This document shows positions 1 through 9,006 of a stretch of DNA of 64,000 bases, piece by piece. Location: assembly GCF_023101685.1 (NCBI RefSeq), contig NZ_CP082164.1, forward strand, positions 1,922,001 to 1,986,000, in the 5' to 3' direction. Below the pieces are notes generated by a model that ran no database searches, was not told where the DNA came from, and was given only the letters and a program-made list of their open reading frames with translations. Both the position numbers and the translations under genes were made by a program. Source of the DNA: Bradyrhizobium sp. 186. Its GTDB lineage: Bacteria > Pseudomonadota > Alphaproteobacteria > Rhizobiales > Xanthobacteraceae. The stretch's first letter is position 1. Every line of letters starts with the position of its first letter.

Positions 1-727
1 CGCCGGACTGCTTGATCGCGTTGTCGGTGTCCTGGCCGGCATTGGCGAACGCCACCACGTCGGCCTTCGAACTCTGCGCCTGGAGCGCAAAGGAGGAGAA
101 GTCCGCTGTATTGGTCGGATGCTTCACGCCGCCCAGAACCTTGCCGCCCATCTCGTTGATAAAGCGGGTGGCGTCCTTCTCGAGCTGCTGGCCGAAGGCA
201 TAGTCCGCCGTGATGAAGTACCAGGACTTTCCGCCTTCCTTGATCACGGCCGATGCCGTCACCTTGGATAGCGCGTAGGTATCGTAGGTGAAGTGCACGG
301 TGTTCGGGCTGCACAGCTCGTCGGTCAGCGAGCTCGCGCCGGGGCCGGAGAGCAGCGCGATCTTGTTGCGCTCGCGCACCATGTTGTGGACGGCGATCGC
401 GATGCCGGAATTGGGGATATCGACGACGGCGTCGACCTTGCCGTTGTCGAACCAGCCGCGCACGATCTGCACGCCGACATCGGTCTTCATCTGGTGGTCC
501 GCGCTGATGATCTCGATCGGCTTGCCGAGCACGGTGGGTCCGAATTCCTCGACCGCCATCTTGGCGGCCTCGACTGACCCCGGCCCGCTGTTGTCGCGGC
601 CCCAGCTCGACAGATCCGTCAGCACGCCGATCCGCACCGCGTCGTCGGAGACTTGCGCGGTGGCCATGGACGTCATCGCTGCTGAAGTCATGGCCGCGAG
701 CATGGTGCAGGCCAAAAGCCCTCTCAT
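1..727 (-). CDS. ABC transporter substrate-binding protein, branched-chain amino-acid type (3' end outside window)
   Basis: Periplasmic receptor of a LivJ-type ABC importer. The minus-strand reading frame starts at the ATG at 727, preceded by a GAGAGGGAACG ribosome-binding site, and runs off the left edge, leaving about 242 codons. The N-terminus is a Sec signal peptide ending near ATAQ. The mature protein begins with VRIGVLTDLSS, then carries RGWFDNGKVDAVV, the usual layout of the Peripla_BP_6 family (type I periplasmic fold), in which ligand is held between two lobes. No permease or ATPase partner lies in the visible part; they may be to the left. Family assignment is firm. The ligand is unknown, because members bind aliphatic amino acids, amides, urea or aromatic acids. 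Confidence 0.85.
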   Translation of the reverse strand, partial: MRGLLACTMLAAMTSAAMTSMATAQVSDDAVRIGVLTDLSSWGRDNSGPGSVEAAKMAVEEFGPTVLGKPIEIISADHQMKTDVGVQIVRGWFDNGKVDAVVDIPNSGIAIAVHNMVRERNKIALLSGPGASSLTDELCSPNTVHFTYDTYALSKVTASAVIKEGGKSWYFITADYAFGQQLEKDATRFINEMGGKVLGGVKHPTNTADFSSFALQAQSSKADVVAFANAGQDTDNAIKQSG

Positions 728-1121
728 CGTCGTTCCCTCTCTTTTACGGGCCGCTTGGCGCGGCCGTTTGTTCTGACGATAAATTAGATATTAGCGAATA
801 AGTTTGTCAATGGCGAAGTTGGGTTCAGATCGGGTCCTCCGCCGTCGTCCAGGCCGGCGGTGGGGTAGGGCACAGCCGGTTCAACAGACTCGTCATTGCG
901 AGCCACCGGGTCCGCGCGAAGCGCGCCCGATGACAGGCTCCGTGAAGCAATCCAGAATCGTTCCGCGGAGACAGTCTGGATTGCTTCGTCGCAAGGGCTC
1001 CTCGCAATGACGGGTGTTGAAGCAGTCGCGCACAAATCGCGCGGCAAAAGCCAACACCCGGGCTGGTTGCAACCGTCATCGCGATTGGCCATGATGCCAT
1101 CCGGAAATTCTGGGGCATGGC
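728..1121. other. Intergenic region without a gene; holds a palindromic repeat
   Basis: Divergent region between the leftward binding-protein gene and the rightward MFS gene. Positions 780-800 are AT-rich (aaattagatattagcgaataa) and could hold the promoter of the leftward gene. Most of the rest is the palindromic repeat at 891-1012. Open frames here lack a convincing ribosome-binding site and protein family features, so no gene is called. Confidence 0.6.
891..1012. repeat. Dispersed palindromic repeat (REP-like)
   Basis: The element is bounded by a perfect 12-bp inverted repeat, CGTCATTGCGAG at 891-902 and CTCGCAATGACG at 1001-1012. A second nested pair, GAAGCAATCCAGA (945-957) and TCTGGATTGCTTC (975-987), flanks a centre containing tccgcggaga. 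Elements with these same words are scattered in many copies through Bradyrhizobium and Rhodopseudomonas intergenic DNA (general knowledge). The single-stranded form would fold into a long hairpin. Confidence 0.8.
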
Positions 1122-2423
1122 ATGACGGCAGCAACGGGGGTCTCCACCGCGACGGAGAGATCGACGACGGCGCATGTGGTGTGGGCGAGCGCGCTCGGCA
1201 CCGCGATCGAGTGGTACGATTTTCTGATCTACGGCACGGCCGCTGCACTTGTGCTCAACAAGCTGTTCTTTCCGAGCTTCGATCCGTTCGTCGGCACGCT
1301 GGCGGCGTTCTCGACCTATGCGGTCGGCTTCGTCGCGCGGCCGATCGGCGGCGCGATCATCGGGAATTATGGCGACCGGCTCGGACGCAAGAGGATGCTG
1401 GTCGCGACCATGATCGCGATGGGGCTCGGCACCTTCCTGATTGGCTGCCTGCCGACCTACAGCCAGATCGGCGTCTGGGCGCCGATCTTCCTCGTCATCC
1501 TGCGCTTCATCCAGGGCATCGGGCTCGGCGGCGAATGGAGCGGCGCAGTCGTGATGGTGGTCGAGCATGCCGGCAACCGGCGCGGCTTCTACGGCAGCCT
1601 GGTGCAGATCGGCTTTCCCGTCGGCGTCGCCGCGTCCACCGGCATCTTTGGCCTGATGACGAAACTGCCGGAGGCCGATTTCCTGAGCTGGGGCTGGCGC
1701 GTGCCGTTCCTGATCAGCATTTTGCTCGTCGGTGTCGGCTTCATCGTCCGGTTGAAGCTCGCTGAGACGCCGCACTTCAAGGAGGTCGTGGAGCGCAAGG
1801 AGGTGCTGGCGCAGCCGGTGATGGAGGTGCTGCGCCGCGACTGGCGCAGCTTCCTGCTCGCGGTCGGAATCACGGTTTCAGAGGTGGGGCTCGCCTATCT
1901 CCTCACCGTCTTCACCGTGGTCTATGCCACCACAAAGCTCGGACTGCCGCGCCAGGTGATCCTGGATGCGGTCGTCTGCGCCGCAATCATCGAGTTCGCG
2001 ACGCTGCCGCTCGCCGGCTGGCTGTCCGACATCTTTGGCCGCAAGGCGCTGTATCTCGCCGGCAGCGTATTCTCGGTGGCGCTGGCGTTTCCGCTATTCT
2101 GGTTCCTCGACACCAGGGAGCCGGCGCTGATCACGCTGGCCCTCGTCGTCACGATGACGCTGACGCATGCGCTGCTGTTCGGGCCGAAGGCGGCGTTCAT
2201 GCCGGAACTGTTCCGCACCCAGGTGCGCTACAGCGGTGCCTCGTTGGGCGCCAACGTCGCGGCCGCGCTCAGCGGTGGCTTCTCGCCGTTGATCGCTACC
2301 GCGCTGCTCGCATGGGCCGGCGCCTCATGGGCGGTGTCGCTCTACATCATCGCGCTCTCGATCATCACGATCATCGCAACGCTGATGGCGCCGGAGACGG
2401 CGCGCGACACGCTCAGGTCGTAA
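1122..2423 (+). CDS. MFS transporter, metabolite:H+ symporter (MHS) family
   Basis: Inner-membrane proton symporter for a carboxylate or similar metabolite. The 433-residue protein has the MHS opening (SALGTAIEWYDFLIYGTA, an acidic residue in helix 1), the MFS loop 2-3 motif GDRLGRKRML, and about 12 hydrophobic segments split by a central polar loop around residues 215-240. Length is typical of the ShiA/ProP/KgtP group. The start ATG follows gggcatggc and has no strong ribosome-binding site. The gene ends four bases before the convergent glycosidase gene and is not clearly part of an operon. Substrate cannot be read from sequence; relatives carry shikimate, alpha-ketoglutarate, citrate or proline/betaine. 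Confidence 0.85.
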   Translation: MTAATGVSTATERSTTAHVVWASALGTAIEWYDFLIYGTAAALVLNKLFFPSFDPFVGTLAAFSTYAVGFVARPIGGAIIGNYGDRLGRKRMLVATMIAMGLGTFLIGCLPTYSQIGVWAPIFLVILRFIQGIGLGGEWSGAVVMVVEHAGNRRGFYGSLVQIGFPVGVAASTGIFGLMTKLPEADFLSWGWRVPFLISILLVGVGFIVRLKLAETPHFKEVVERKEVLAQPVMEVLRRDWRSFLLAVGITVSEVGLAYLLTVFTVVYATTKLGLPRQVILDAVVCAAIIEFATLPLAGWLSDIFGRKALYLAGSVFSVALAFPLFWFLDTREPALITLALVVTMTLTHALLFGPKAAFMPELFRTQVRYSGASLGANVAAALSGGFSPLIATALLAWAGASWAVSLYIIALSIITIIATLMAPETARDTLRS

Positions 2424-2427
2424 GCGG

Positions 2428-3969
2428 TCACCGGCAGGCGGGGTTTGCGGCGTCCGGAACCACCAGGAAGGTGATGGTCGCCGGCGCAAGCCGGATCGCT
2501 CCCGCAACTGTTGCGCGCGCGTCAAGCCGGGGCAGTTTGTCATCCGCCGTCAGCGCGAGCATCTCTCCGTTCAGCTGCACGATGGCGTCTTGCAGCCGCG
2601 CCGCATGCAGCGTGTATCGCTCGGCGGGACGTGACAGCGTCAGCACGCCTGACTCGCGCCGGGACGCGTTGATCGCGAGCACGGACACCGCGCCCTGCCT
2701 GTCCGGATGGCAATGCGCATAGAGATGGAGACCGGGCACGGCGGGTGCGCCCGCGTCGAGCACGATCGTGCCCATCAGCCGGTGCCAGAGCAGCGCAGCC
2801 CAATAATTCGGCCGCGGACGGAATGTCCCTTCGTCAAGCAGGCCATAGTCGCTGGCGGCGAACGTGTTGTGCATCACGACCTGGACGCCGGCTCTTGCCA
2901 GGCGTCCGAGCTGGTCGAGATAGCGGAACGTGTCGAGAAAAGTTGCATCCCAGCGGTTGCCGCCGCAGGCGGCGTCCGCCGTCTCCGTCAGCCAGATCGG
3001 CTTGTCCGGCTCGAATGCGTCGCGCAAGGCCCGATAGGTCGCGAGCGTCGCATCGGTGCGGGCAAGCCATTGCCCGGAGAGCGCCAGCGCCGGGTCATCG
3101 CGGCCGCCGCAGCGCGGCGAGATCGTGTTGTAGTGATGATAGGAGAAGCGATCGACACCGGGGCCTGATGCTGCAAGCAGATCGCGCGTAGTGATGCCAG
3201 ATCCAGATGGCGACGGCACATCGCCGACCGAGCCCGGACCGACGACCAGCGTCTCCGGCGCGGCGCGCTGTATCCATTCGCGAAAGATCTTGAAGTCCCG
3301 GCCATAAGTGGCCGCATCATATCGGAGCGGCGCGCCGTTCGTGGCAGCAAGCGTCGGCTCGTTCATGAACTCGGCGGCAGCGATGTGGCCGCCCAGCGAA
3401 CGCGTTGTATCGATCAGGCGTTGCGCCTGATCCGTCTTCCAGACGCCATCGGTACCGCGGCTGCCGGGACTGATCGCGAAGGAGGTGACGATTTTCGCAT
3501 CGACTGCGCGCGCAAAATCGATGACGCCACGCCACTGTTGACGGCTGAGCACGGAATCGAATCCCGGCGGTGGCGTGTCCGGCGCACGGTCCGTGTCGGC
3601 AAGGAACGTCGCATTGGCCCAGGTGCCGCTCACGCGCAGATAGGCCGGCGACAACGCCGCCGCGAGCCTGCGCAGGCGCGCATTGGCAAGATCGACCGGC
3701 GGCCTCGTGCTGTAACGATCCCGCTGATCGAACGCGCGTGTCGTTTTTGGATAGGGCTTCCAGAACCGCCCGCCGGTCACCTCCACCATCTCGATGTTGT
3801 AGGATTGAAAGCGCGCATCGACCGTGCCGATCGCCTTCAGTTCCGTGGGCGCGATGGACACATCGCCGGCGTGCGCCGCGCACAACCTTGCGGCAGCGAG
3901 CAGCGCGATTGTCGTCACGCCTGCTGCGCGAACGAGCCCGCACGATCGAAGCCATCGCCTTGTATGCAC
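2428..3969 (-). CDS. Secreted glycoside hydrolase, GH79 (heparanase/beta-glucuronidase)-like
   Basis: Predicted retaining glycosidase with a TIM-barrel fold. With the GTG start at 3969 the product has 513 residues and begins MHTRRWLRSCG, followed by a hydrophobic core ending in CAAHAGD, a good Sec signal. The start is chosen because AAGAAGG lies 9 nt upstream; a TTG at 4005 in the same frame has no such site. ALSPAYLRVSGTWAN, AAEFMNEP and KPIWLTETADAACGG match GH79. Glu about 204 in NEP would be the acid/base, Glu about 329 in LTET the nucleophile. A beta-rich C-terminal part (about residues 390-513) is also usual. Substrate is unknown: GH79 members act on glucuronides, heparan sulfate or arabinogalactan. 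The neighbour genes give no pathway context. Confidence 0.7.
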   Translation of the reverse strand: MHTRRWLRSCGLVRAAGVTTIALLAAARLCAAHAGDVSIAPTELKAIGTVDARFQSYNIEMVEVTGGRFWKPYPKTTRAFDQRDRYSTRPPVDLANARLRRLAAALSPAYLRVSGTWANATFLADTDRAPDTPPPGFDSVLSRQQWRGVIDFARAVDAKIVTSFAISPGSRGTDGVWKTDQAQRLIDTTRSLGGHIAAAEFMNEPTLAATNGAPLRYDAATYGRDFKIFREWIQRAAPETLVVGPGSVGDVPSPSGSGITTRDLLAASGPGVDRFSYHHYNTISPRCGGRDDPALALSGQWLARTDATLATYRALRDAFEPDKPIWLTETADAACGGNRWDATFLDTFRYLDQLGRLARAGVQVVMHNTFAASDYGLLDEGTFRPRPNYWAALLWHRLMGTIVLDAGAPAVPGLHLYAHCHPDRQGAVSVLAINASRRESGVLTLSRPAERYTLHAARLQDAIVQLNGEMLALTADDKLPRLDARATVAGAIRLAPATITFLVVPDAANPACR

Positions 3970-4164
3970 GGCCTGACGCCTTCTTATGCGCGCTGCCAAA
4001 AGCAAATGCAGCGGAGCGAACCATTAGCCGCGTTTATACGGCCGATTTTTACTTCCAATTTTACTTCGCAAAATCCCGCCAATAGCCTCACGCGCAATTG
4101 ATCACATCCGCAGCCGGTCAATGACGACCGGTGCGAGCGTTCATTGTAACCAGCGAGGGTTGCC

Positions 4165-5514
4165 ATGCTTGACAGGGACAAGGGGAAATCCACTGCCAAT
4201 CCGGCGGGGACGAGCGACGAGTCTGGGAAAAAGCTGAGCCGGCGTACGCTGTTGAAGGGCGCAGCCGCAGTTGCGGGCGCGGCCGCAGGGTCGGACGCGA
4301 TCCGCGGATTCCCGACCATCTGGGCGCAGGAGATCAAGGACATCGAGCTGCGCCATGTCGGCGTCTCCTATTCGGTGGTGAAGGCGATCGGCGACCAGGC
4401 GGCCAAGGATCTCGGCTTCAAGGTGACGATGCAGAACCTCGACACCTCGGCCGCCATCAACCGCTTCATAAGCCAGCCAAATACGGTCGATATCGCCGAT
4501 CTCGAGGGCTGGCAGGCCAAGCTCGCCGCCAAGCGCGGCGTGATCCAGGGTATCGAGGTCAAGAAGGTCAAGGAGTTCGACAACATCCTGCCGATCTTCA
4601 CCAAGGGCGAGATCGACGGCCACAAGATCCCCCGCCAGGGCATCTCGCCCTACGAGGCAATGTATATATCTAAGCCCGATGCGACCGACCTGCACGACGG
4701 CGTCACGGAATGGGCGACCTTCCTGCCGCAGGTCTACAACGCCGACTCGATCGGCTACCGCCCCGATCTCGTCGGCCACGAAGTGACCGAATGGAAGGAC
4801 CTGATCGATCCGAAATTCAAGGGCAAGGCCGCGATCCTCGACGTGCCCGCGATCGGCATCATGGATGCGGCGCTCTGCTTCGAGAGCGCCGGCCTGATCA
4901 AGTACGGCAACAAGGGCAACATGACCAAGGAGGAGATCGACTTCACCTGCAACAAGCTGATCGAGCTGAAGAAGCAGGGCCAGTTCCGCGCGACCTGGAC
5001 CACCTTCGACCAGTCGGTGCAGCTGATGGCGGCGGGCGAGGTTGTCATCCAGTCGATGTGGTCGCCGGCGGTTGCCGCGGTGCGCGTGAAAGAAATCCCC
5101 TGCGTCTACGCGCCGGTCAACATCAAGAACGGCAAGGAAGGCTATCGCGGCTGGTGCAACGGCATGGGCCTGATGAAGCATCTCTCCGGCAAGAAGCTCG
5201 ACGCCGCCTACGAATATCTCAACTGGTACCTCTCGGGTTGGCAGGGCGGCTTCGTCGCGCGTTACGGCTACTACAGCCCGGTGCCGTCGACCGCGAAGAA
5301 GTTTCTGACGCCGGCGGAATGGGCGTTCTGGTACGAGGGCCAGCCGGCGCCGGAGGTTGTCAACGATCCCTATGGCGTGCCGATGGAGAAGACCGGCACC
5401 AAGCGCGACGGCGGCTCGTTCCTCGATCGCGTCAAGAACATCTCGTGCTGGAACACGCTGATGGACGAGGCGGCCTACATGAACAAGCGCTGGAACGACT
5501 TCAAGGTGGCCTGA
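4165..5514 (+). CDS. ABC transporter substrate-binding protein, spermidine/putrescine (PotD) type, Tat signal
   Basis: Periplasmic receptor of the importer encoded by the next three genes. The 449-residue protein has a long N-region and a twin-arginine motif, SRRTLLKG (residues 25-32), a hydrophobic stretch and probable cleavage after IWAQ. The mature part resembles SBP_bac_8/PotD proteins: QVYNADSIGYRPDLVG, EWKDLIDPKFKGKAAILD, and SMWSPAVAAVR near the ligand cleft. It is the first gene of a cluster running to 13711, with a 36-81 nt gap to the permease depending on start. Export folded via Tat is common for this subgroup in rhizobia. The ligand is not known; the downstream molybdenum hydroxylase and amidase suggest a nitrogenous compound rather than a polyamine. 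Confidence 0.88.
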   Translation: MLDRDKGKSTANPAGTSDESGKKLSRRTLLKGAAAVAGAAAGSDAIRGFPTIWAQEIKDIELRHVGVSYSVVKAIGDQAAKDLGFKVTMQNLDTSAAINRFISQPNTVDIADLEGWQAKLAAKRGVIQGIEVKKVKEFDNILPIFTKGEIDGHKIPRQGISPYEAMYISKPDATDLHDGVTEWATFLPQVYNADSIGYRPDLVGHEVTEWKDLIDPKFKGKAAILDVPAIGIMDAALCFESAGLIKYGNKGNMTKEEIDFTCNKLIELKKQGQFRATWTTFDQSVQLMAAGEVVIQSMWSPAVAAVRVKEIPCVYAPVNIKNGKEGYRGWCNGMGLMKHLSGKKLDAAYEYLNWYLSGWQGGFVARYGYYSPVPSTAKKFLTPAEWAFWYEGQPAPEVVNDPYGVPMEKTGTKRDGGSFLDRVKNISCWNTLMDEAAYMNKRWNDFKVA

Positions 5515-5595
5515 AACCTGCTTTCCCTGACGTAGCGACGAGCCGGCGCGGTGACGCGCCGGTGCAAGAAGACCGACTTCGAGGCGTTCGCCGAT

Positions 5596-6486
5596 ATGCA
5601 GCCAAGTCCAAGTCCCGCTCAAACTCCGTCACGCGCGAATCTCGCCGGCTGGCTCTATGTGTCGCCGCTGGTGCTGGTGCTGGTGCCGTTCTTCGTGGCG
5701 CCGATCCTGGTCGTGCTGGCCGCGAGCTTCTTTGCCACCGACGGCTTTGGCGGGCTGACGCCAGGGTTCACGCTGGCAAGCTATGTCGAGGTGCTGCATT
5801 CGGCGCTGACGCTGAAGCTTTATCTCGCGACCATCAAGTTCACGGTGCTGACCTGGATCTTCACGCTGATCATCGGCTTCTTCGTCGCCTACTTCCTGGT
5901 GTTCCACGTCCGCAGCCAGCTCCTGGCGATCGGGCTGTTCCTGCTCTGCACGGTGCCGTTCTGGACCTCCAACATCATCCGGATGATTTCGTGGATCCCG
6001 CTGCTGGGCAAGGAAGGCCTGATCAACCAGGCGCTGCTCGCGCTGGGTGTGATCCGCCAGCCGCTGGAAGTGCTGCTGTTCTCCGATCTCGCGGTGGTCA
6101 TCGCCTATGTCCACCAGCTCACCATCTTCATGATCGTGCCGATCTTCAATTCCATGGCGCGGATCGACAAGAAGCTGATCGAGGCCGCGATCGACGCCGG
6201 CGCCAGCCGTTTCGACATCATGCGGCTGATCGTGGTGCCGATGTCCAAGAGCGGCATCGCGCTCGGCACCATCTTCGTGGTCTCGATCGTGATGGGTGAT
6301 TTCTTCGTGGTGAAAGTCATGTCCGGCGGCGGCTCGGCTTCGGTTGTCAGCGCGTTCTATGAAGACGTCGGCGTGCTGCAATATCCGACCGCCGCGGCAA
6401 GCGCGGTCCTGCTGACTCTGGTCTTGGTCGCTGTCGTCTCGCTGATCCTGCGCACCGTCGACATCCGGCAGGAGATCACGCGATGA
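5596..6486 (+). CDS. ABC transporter permease, PotB type
   Basis: Inner-membrane channel subunit of the polyamine-type importer. The chosen ATG at 5596 has GAGG about 11 nt upstream and gives 296 residues; a GTG at 5551 would add 15 residues without a ribosome-binding site. The protein has about six hydrophobic segments and the binding-protein-dependent transport signature near residues 190-210 (EAAIDAGASRFDIMRLIVVPMSKSG contains the EAA loop that docks on the ATPase). It ends at 6486, 15 nt before the second permease. The two permeases presumably form a heterodimer. Confidence 0.9.
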   Translation: MQPSPSPAQTPSRANLAGWLYVSPLVLVLVPFFVAPILVVLAASFFATDGFGGLTPGFTLASYVEVLHSALTLKLYLATIKFTVLTWIFTLIIGFFVAYFLVFHVRSQLLAIGLFLLCTVPFWTSNIIRMISWIPLLGKEGLINQALLALGVIRQPLEVLLFSDLAVVIAYVHQLTIFMIVPIFNSMARIDKKLIEAAIDAGASRFDIMRLIVVPMSKSGIALGTIFVVSIVMGDFFVVKVMSGGGSASVVSAFYEDVGVLQYPTAAASAVLLTLVLVAVVSLILRTVDIRQEITR

Positions 6487-6501
6487 GCGCGGTCGCCTGA
6501 C

Positions 6502-7371
6502 ATGTCCGGGACCGTTGCCCCCGCGACGGCCAAAGCGATCGCGCCGAGCAAGGGTGGTCGGCCCTGGACGTTCTATGTGCTGGCGACGCTGTTCACACTC
6601 TATGTGCTCGCACTCTACGGCCCGATGTTCTGCATCTACGTCCTGTCGTTTCAGGACATCCGCGGCGGCCTCGTCTTTCCGATGAAGGGCCACTCGCTGC
6701 ACTGGTTCGTCGACCTCTTCACCCAGGTGCGGACCGGCGACGTCAAGGGCTCGTTCGACCGCTCGATCAAGCTCGCGGTCATCGTCACCGTCATCACGGT
6801 GGTGGTCTCGTTCCTCGCTGGGCTCGGCTTTCGCAAGCGCTTTCGCGGCGACACCGTCGTGTTCTACATGATGATCGGCAGCCTGGTTGCGCCGGGTCTC
6901 GTGCTCGGCCTCGGCACGGGGCTGCTGTTCCAGGCGCTCGGGCTGAATGCAAGCTGGTACACTTCGGCGCTCGGCGCGCAGCTTTCGTGGACGCTGCCGT
7001 TCGGCGTGCTGGTGATGTTCGCGGTGATGTCGCGCTTCGACCACGTCTGGGAGGAGGCGGCCTACGATCTCGGCGCCACCCGCTGGCAGTCGATCCGGCT
7101 GGTCATGATCCCGGTGCTGGCGCCCGGCCTGGTCGCGGTCGCGTTGTTCGGCTTCACGCTGTCCTATGACGAATTCGCCCGCAGCCTCCAGACCGCAGGC
7201 TCGCTCAACACGCTGCCGCTGGAGATCTGGAGCATGACGCTGAACGTCACCTCGCCCTCGCTCTACGCGCTCGGCACGGTGACCACCATCGTCTCCTTCG
7301 TCGTCATCGGCGCGAGCCTCGGCAGCATCGTGCTGATCCAGAAGAAGCGCGGCAACAGCGCGAAAGGCTAG
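6502..7371 (+). CDS. ABC transporter permease, PotC type
   Basis: Second channel subunit of the same importer, 289 residues with about six transmembrane segments. The EAA loop reads EEAAYDLGATRWQSIRLVMIP (split here only by description), and the helix after YDEFARSLQTAG is typical of PotC proteins. An ATG overlapping the stop of the previous gene (6483) opens a frame of only five codons, so the ATG at 6502 is taken as start. The next gene, encoding the ATPase, begins 13 nt after the stop, which supports one transcript. Confidence 0.9.
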   Translation: MSGTVAPATAKAIAPSKGGRPWTFYVLATLFTLYVLALYGPMFCIYVLSFQDIRGGLVFPMKGHSLHWFVDLFTQVRTGDVKGSFDRSIKLAVIVTVITVVVSFLAGLGFRKRFRGDTVVFYMMIGSLVAPGLVLGLGTGLLFQALGLNASWYTSALGAQLSWTLPFGVLVMFAVMSRFDHVWEEAAYDLGATRWQSIRLVMIPVLAPGLVAVALFGFTLSYDEFARSLQTAGSLNTLPLEIWSMTLNVTSPSLYALGTVTTIVSFVVIGASLGSIVLIQKKRGNSAKG

Positions 7372-7384
7372 AGGTTTTCTTGGA

Positions 7385-8491
7385 ATGAACAGAGAGCGCG
7401 GCGATATCGAACTGGCGGGCGTCTGCAAGAGCTTTGACGGCGTGACCAACGTGGTCGACGGCGTCAACCTCAGGATCGCGGACGGCGCCTATTGCTGCTT
7501 CATCGGCCCCTCCGGCTGCGGCAAGACCACGATCCTGCGCATGATCGCGGGCCACGAGGACCCGACCGCGGGCGAGATCGTGATCGGCGACCAGAACGTG
7601 GTGGGGCTCGCGCCGGTGCAGCGGCGCACCGCGATGATGTTCCAGTCCTATGCGCTGTTCCCGCATCTCACGGTGCGCGACAACATTGCCTTCGCGCTGC
7701 GTGTGCGCGGCATGTCGAAGGCCGACCGGTTGCGCGCCGCTGACGCCATGATCGAGAAGGTGCGGCTGACCCAATTCGCCGACCGCCTGCCGGCGCAGCT
7801 CTCCGGCGGCCAGCAGCAGCGCGTCGCGCTGGCGCGCGCGGCGATCACCGAGCCAAGGGTGCTTTTGCTCGACGAGCCGCTGTCGGCACTCGACGAGCAG
7901 CTGCGGGTGCAAATGCGACAGGAGTTGCGGCGGATGCAGCAGGAGCTCGGCATCACCTTCATCCACGTGACCCACACCCAGCTCGAGGCGATCGCGCTCG
8001 CCGATCTCGTGGTGGTGATGGAGCAGGGTAGGATCAAGCAGGCGGGCGCCGCGCGCGACGTCTACGCCCATCCGCATGATCGCTACGTTGCCGAGTTCAT
8101 GGGCGGCCAGAACGTGCTGTCGGGGCGGGTCGAGAAGGTGAACGGTGCGAGCTTTACGCTCGCGCAGGCCGCACCCTCGGGCATCGAGGTGCCGCTTCAG
8201 GCGCGATCCTCAATCAGCGTAGGCGACAAGGTCGATATCGCGGTACGTCGCGACGACGTCGCGCTGGTCCGGCCGGGGAGGCAGCTGCCGCCCGGCTGCA
8301 CCACGTCGCTGCCGAGCCGGGTGCTGGCGATCGAATACCAGGGCTATTTCGTCAAGGTCATGCTCGACACCGTGCCGGACGACGCGTTCGTCGCCTACGT
8401 GCCCGAAAAGACCTTCTTTGCGGATCCCTTCACCGTCGGCGATGTCGTGATGGCCACCTGGGCCACCGGCAGCGCCCTTCCACTCGCCTAA
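7385..8491 (+). CDS. ABC transporter ATP-binding protein, PotA type
   Basis: Cytoplasmic ATPase that powers the importer at 4165-7371. The 368 residues contain Walker A GPSGCGKTT, Q-loop FQSYALFP, signature LSGGQQQR, Walker B VLLLDEPLSALDE and the switch histidine in HVTHTQLEA, all intact. The C-terminal 120 residues form a TOBE/MOP-type beta domain (residues about 250-360), as in PotA and FbpC, often used in regulation. The start ATG follows gaggttttcttgga. The next gene, encoding the iron-sulfur subunit of the molybdenum hydroxylase, follows 21 nt later, so transport and oxidation are probably co-transcribed. Confidence 0.92.
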   Translation: MNRERGDIELAGVCKSFDGVTNVVDGVNLRIADGAYCCFIGPSGCGKTTILRMIAGHEDPTAGEIVIGDQNVVGLAPVQRRTAMMFQSYALFPHLTVRDNIAFALRVRGMSKADRLRAADAMIEKVRLTQFADRLPAQLSGGQQQRVALARAAITEPRVLLLDEPLSALDEQLRVQMRQELRRMQQELGITFIHVTHTQLEAIALADLVVVMEQGRIKQAGAARDVYAHPHDRYVAEFMGGQNVLSGRVEKVNGASFTLAQAAPSGIEVPLQARSSISVGDKVDIAVRRDDVALVRPGRQLPPGCTTSLPSRVLAIEYQGYFVKVMLDTVPDDAFVAYVPEKTFFADPFTVGDVVMATWATGSALPLA

Positions 8492-8512
8492 GACCCGTCG
8501 CGCACAGGGAGT

Positions 8513-9004
<492 letters not shown>

Positions 9005-9006
9005 CC

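Noticed and set aside
6483..6500. Five-codon ORF starting at the ATG overlapping the PotB-type permease stop
   Set aside because: Too short, and the permease start at 6502 fits the protein family.
5629..7467. A 612-codon minus-strand frame opposite the ABC permeases
   Set aside because: The plus-strand permeases carry EAA loops and membrane helices. The reverse sequence is low-complexity His/Arg/Asp.
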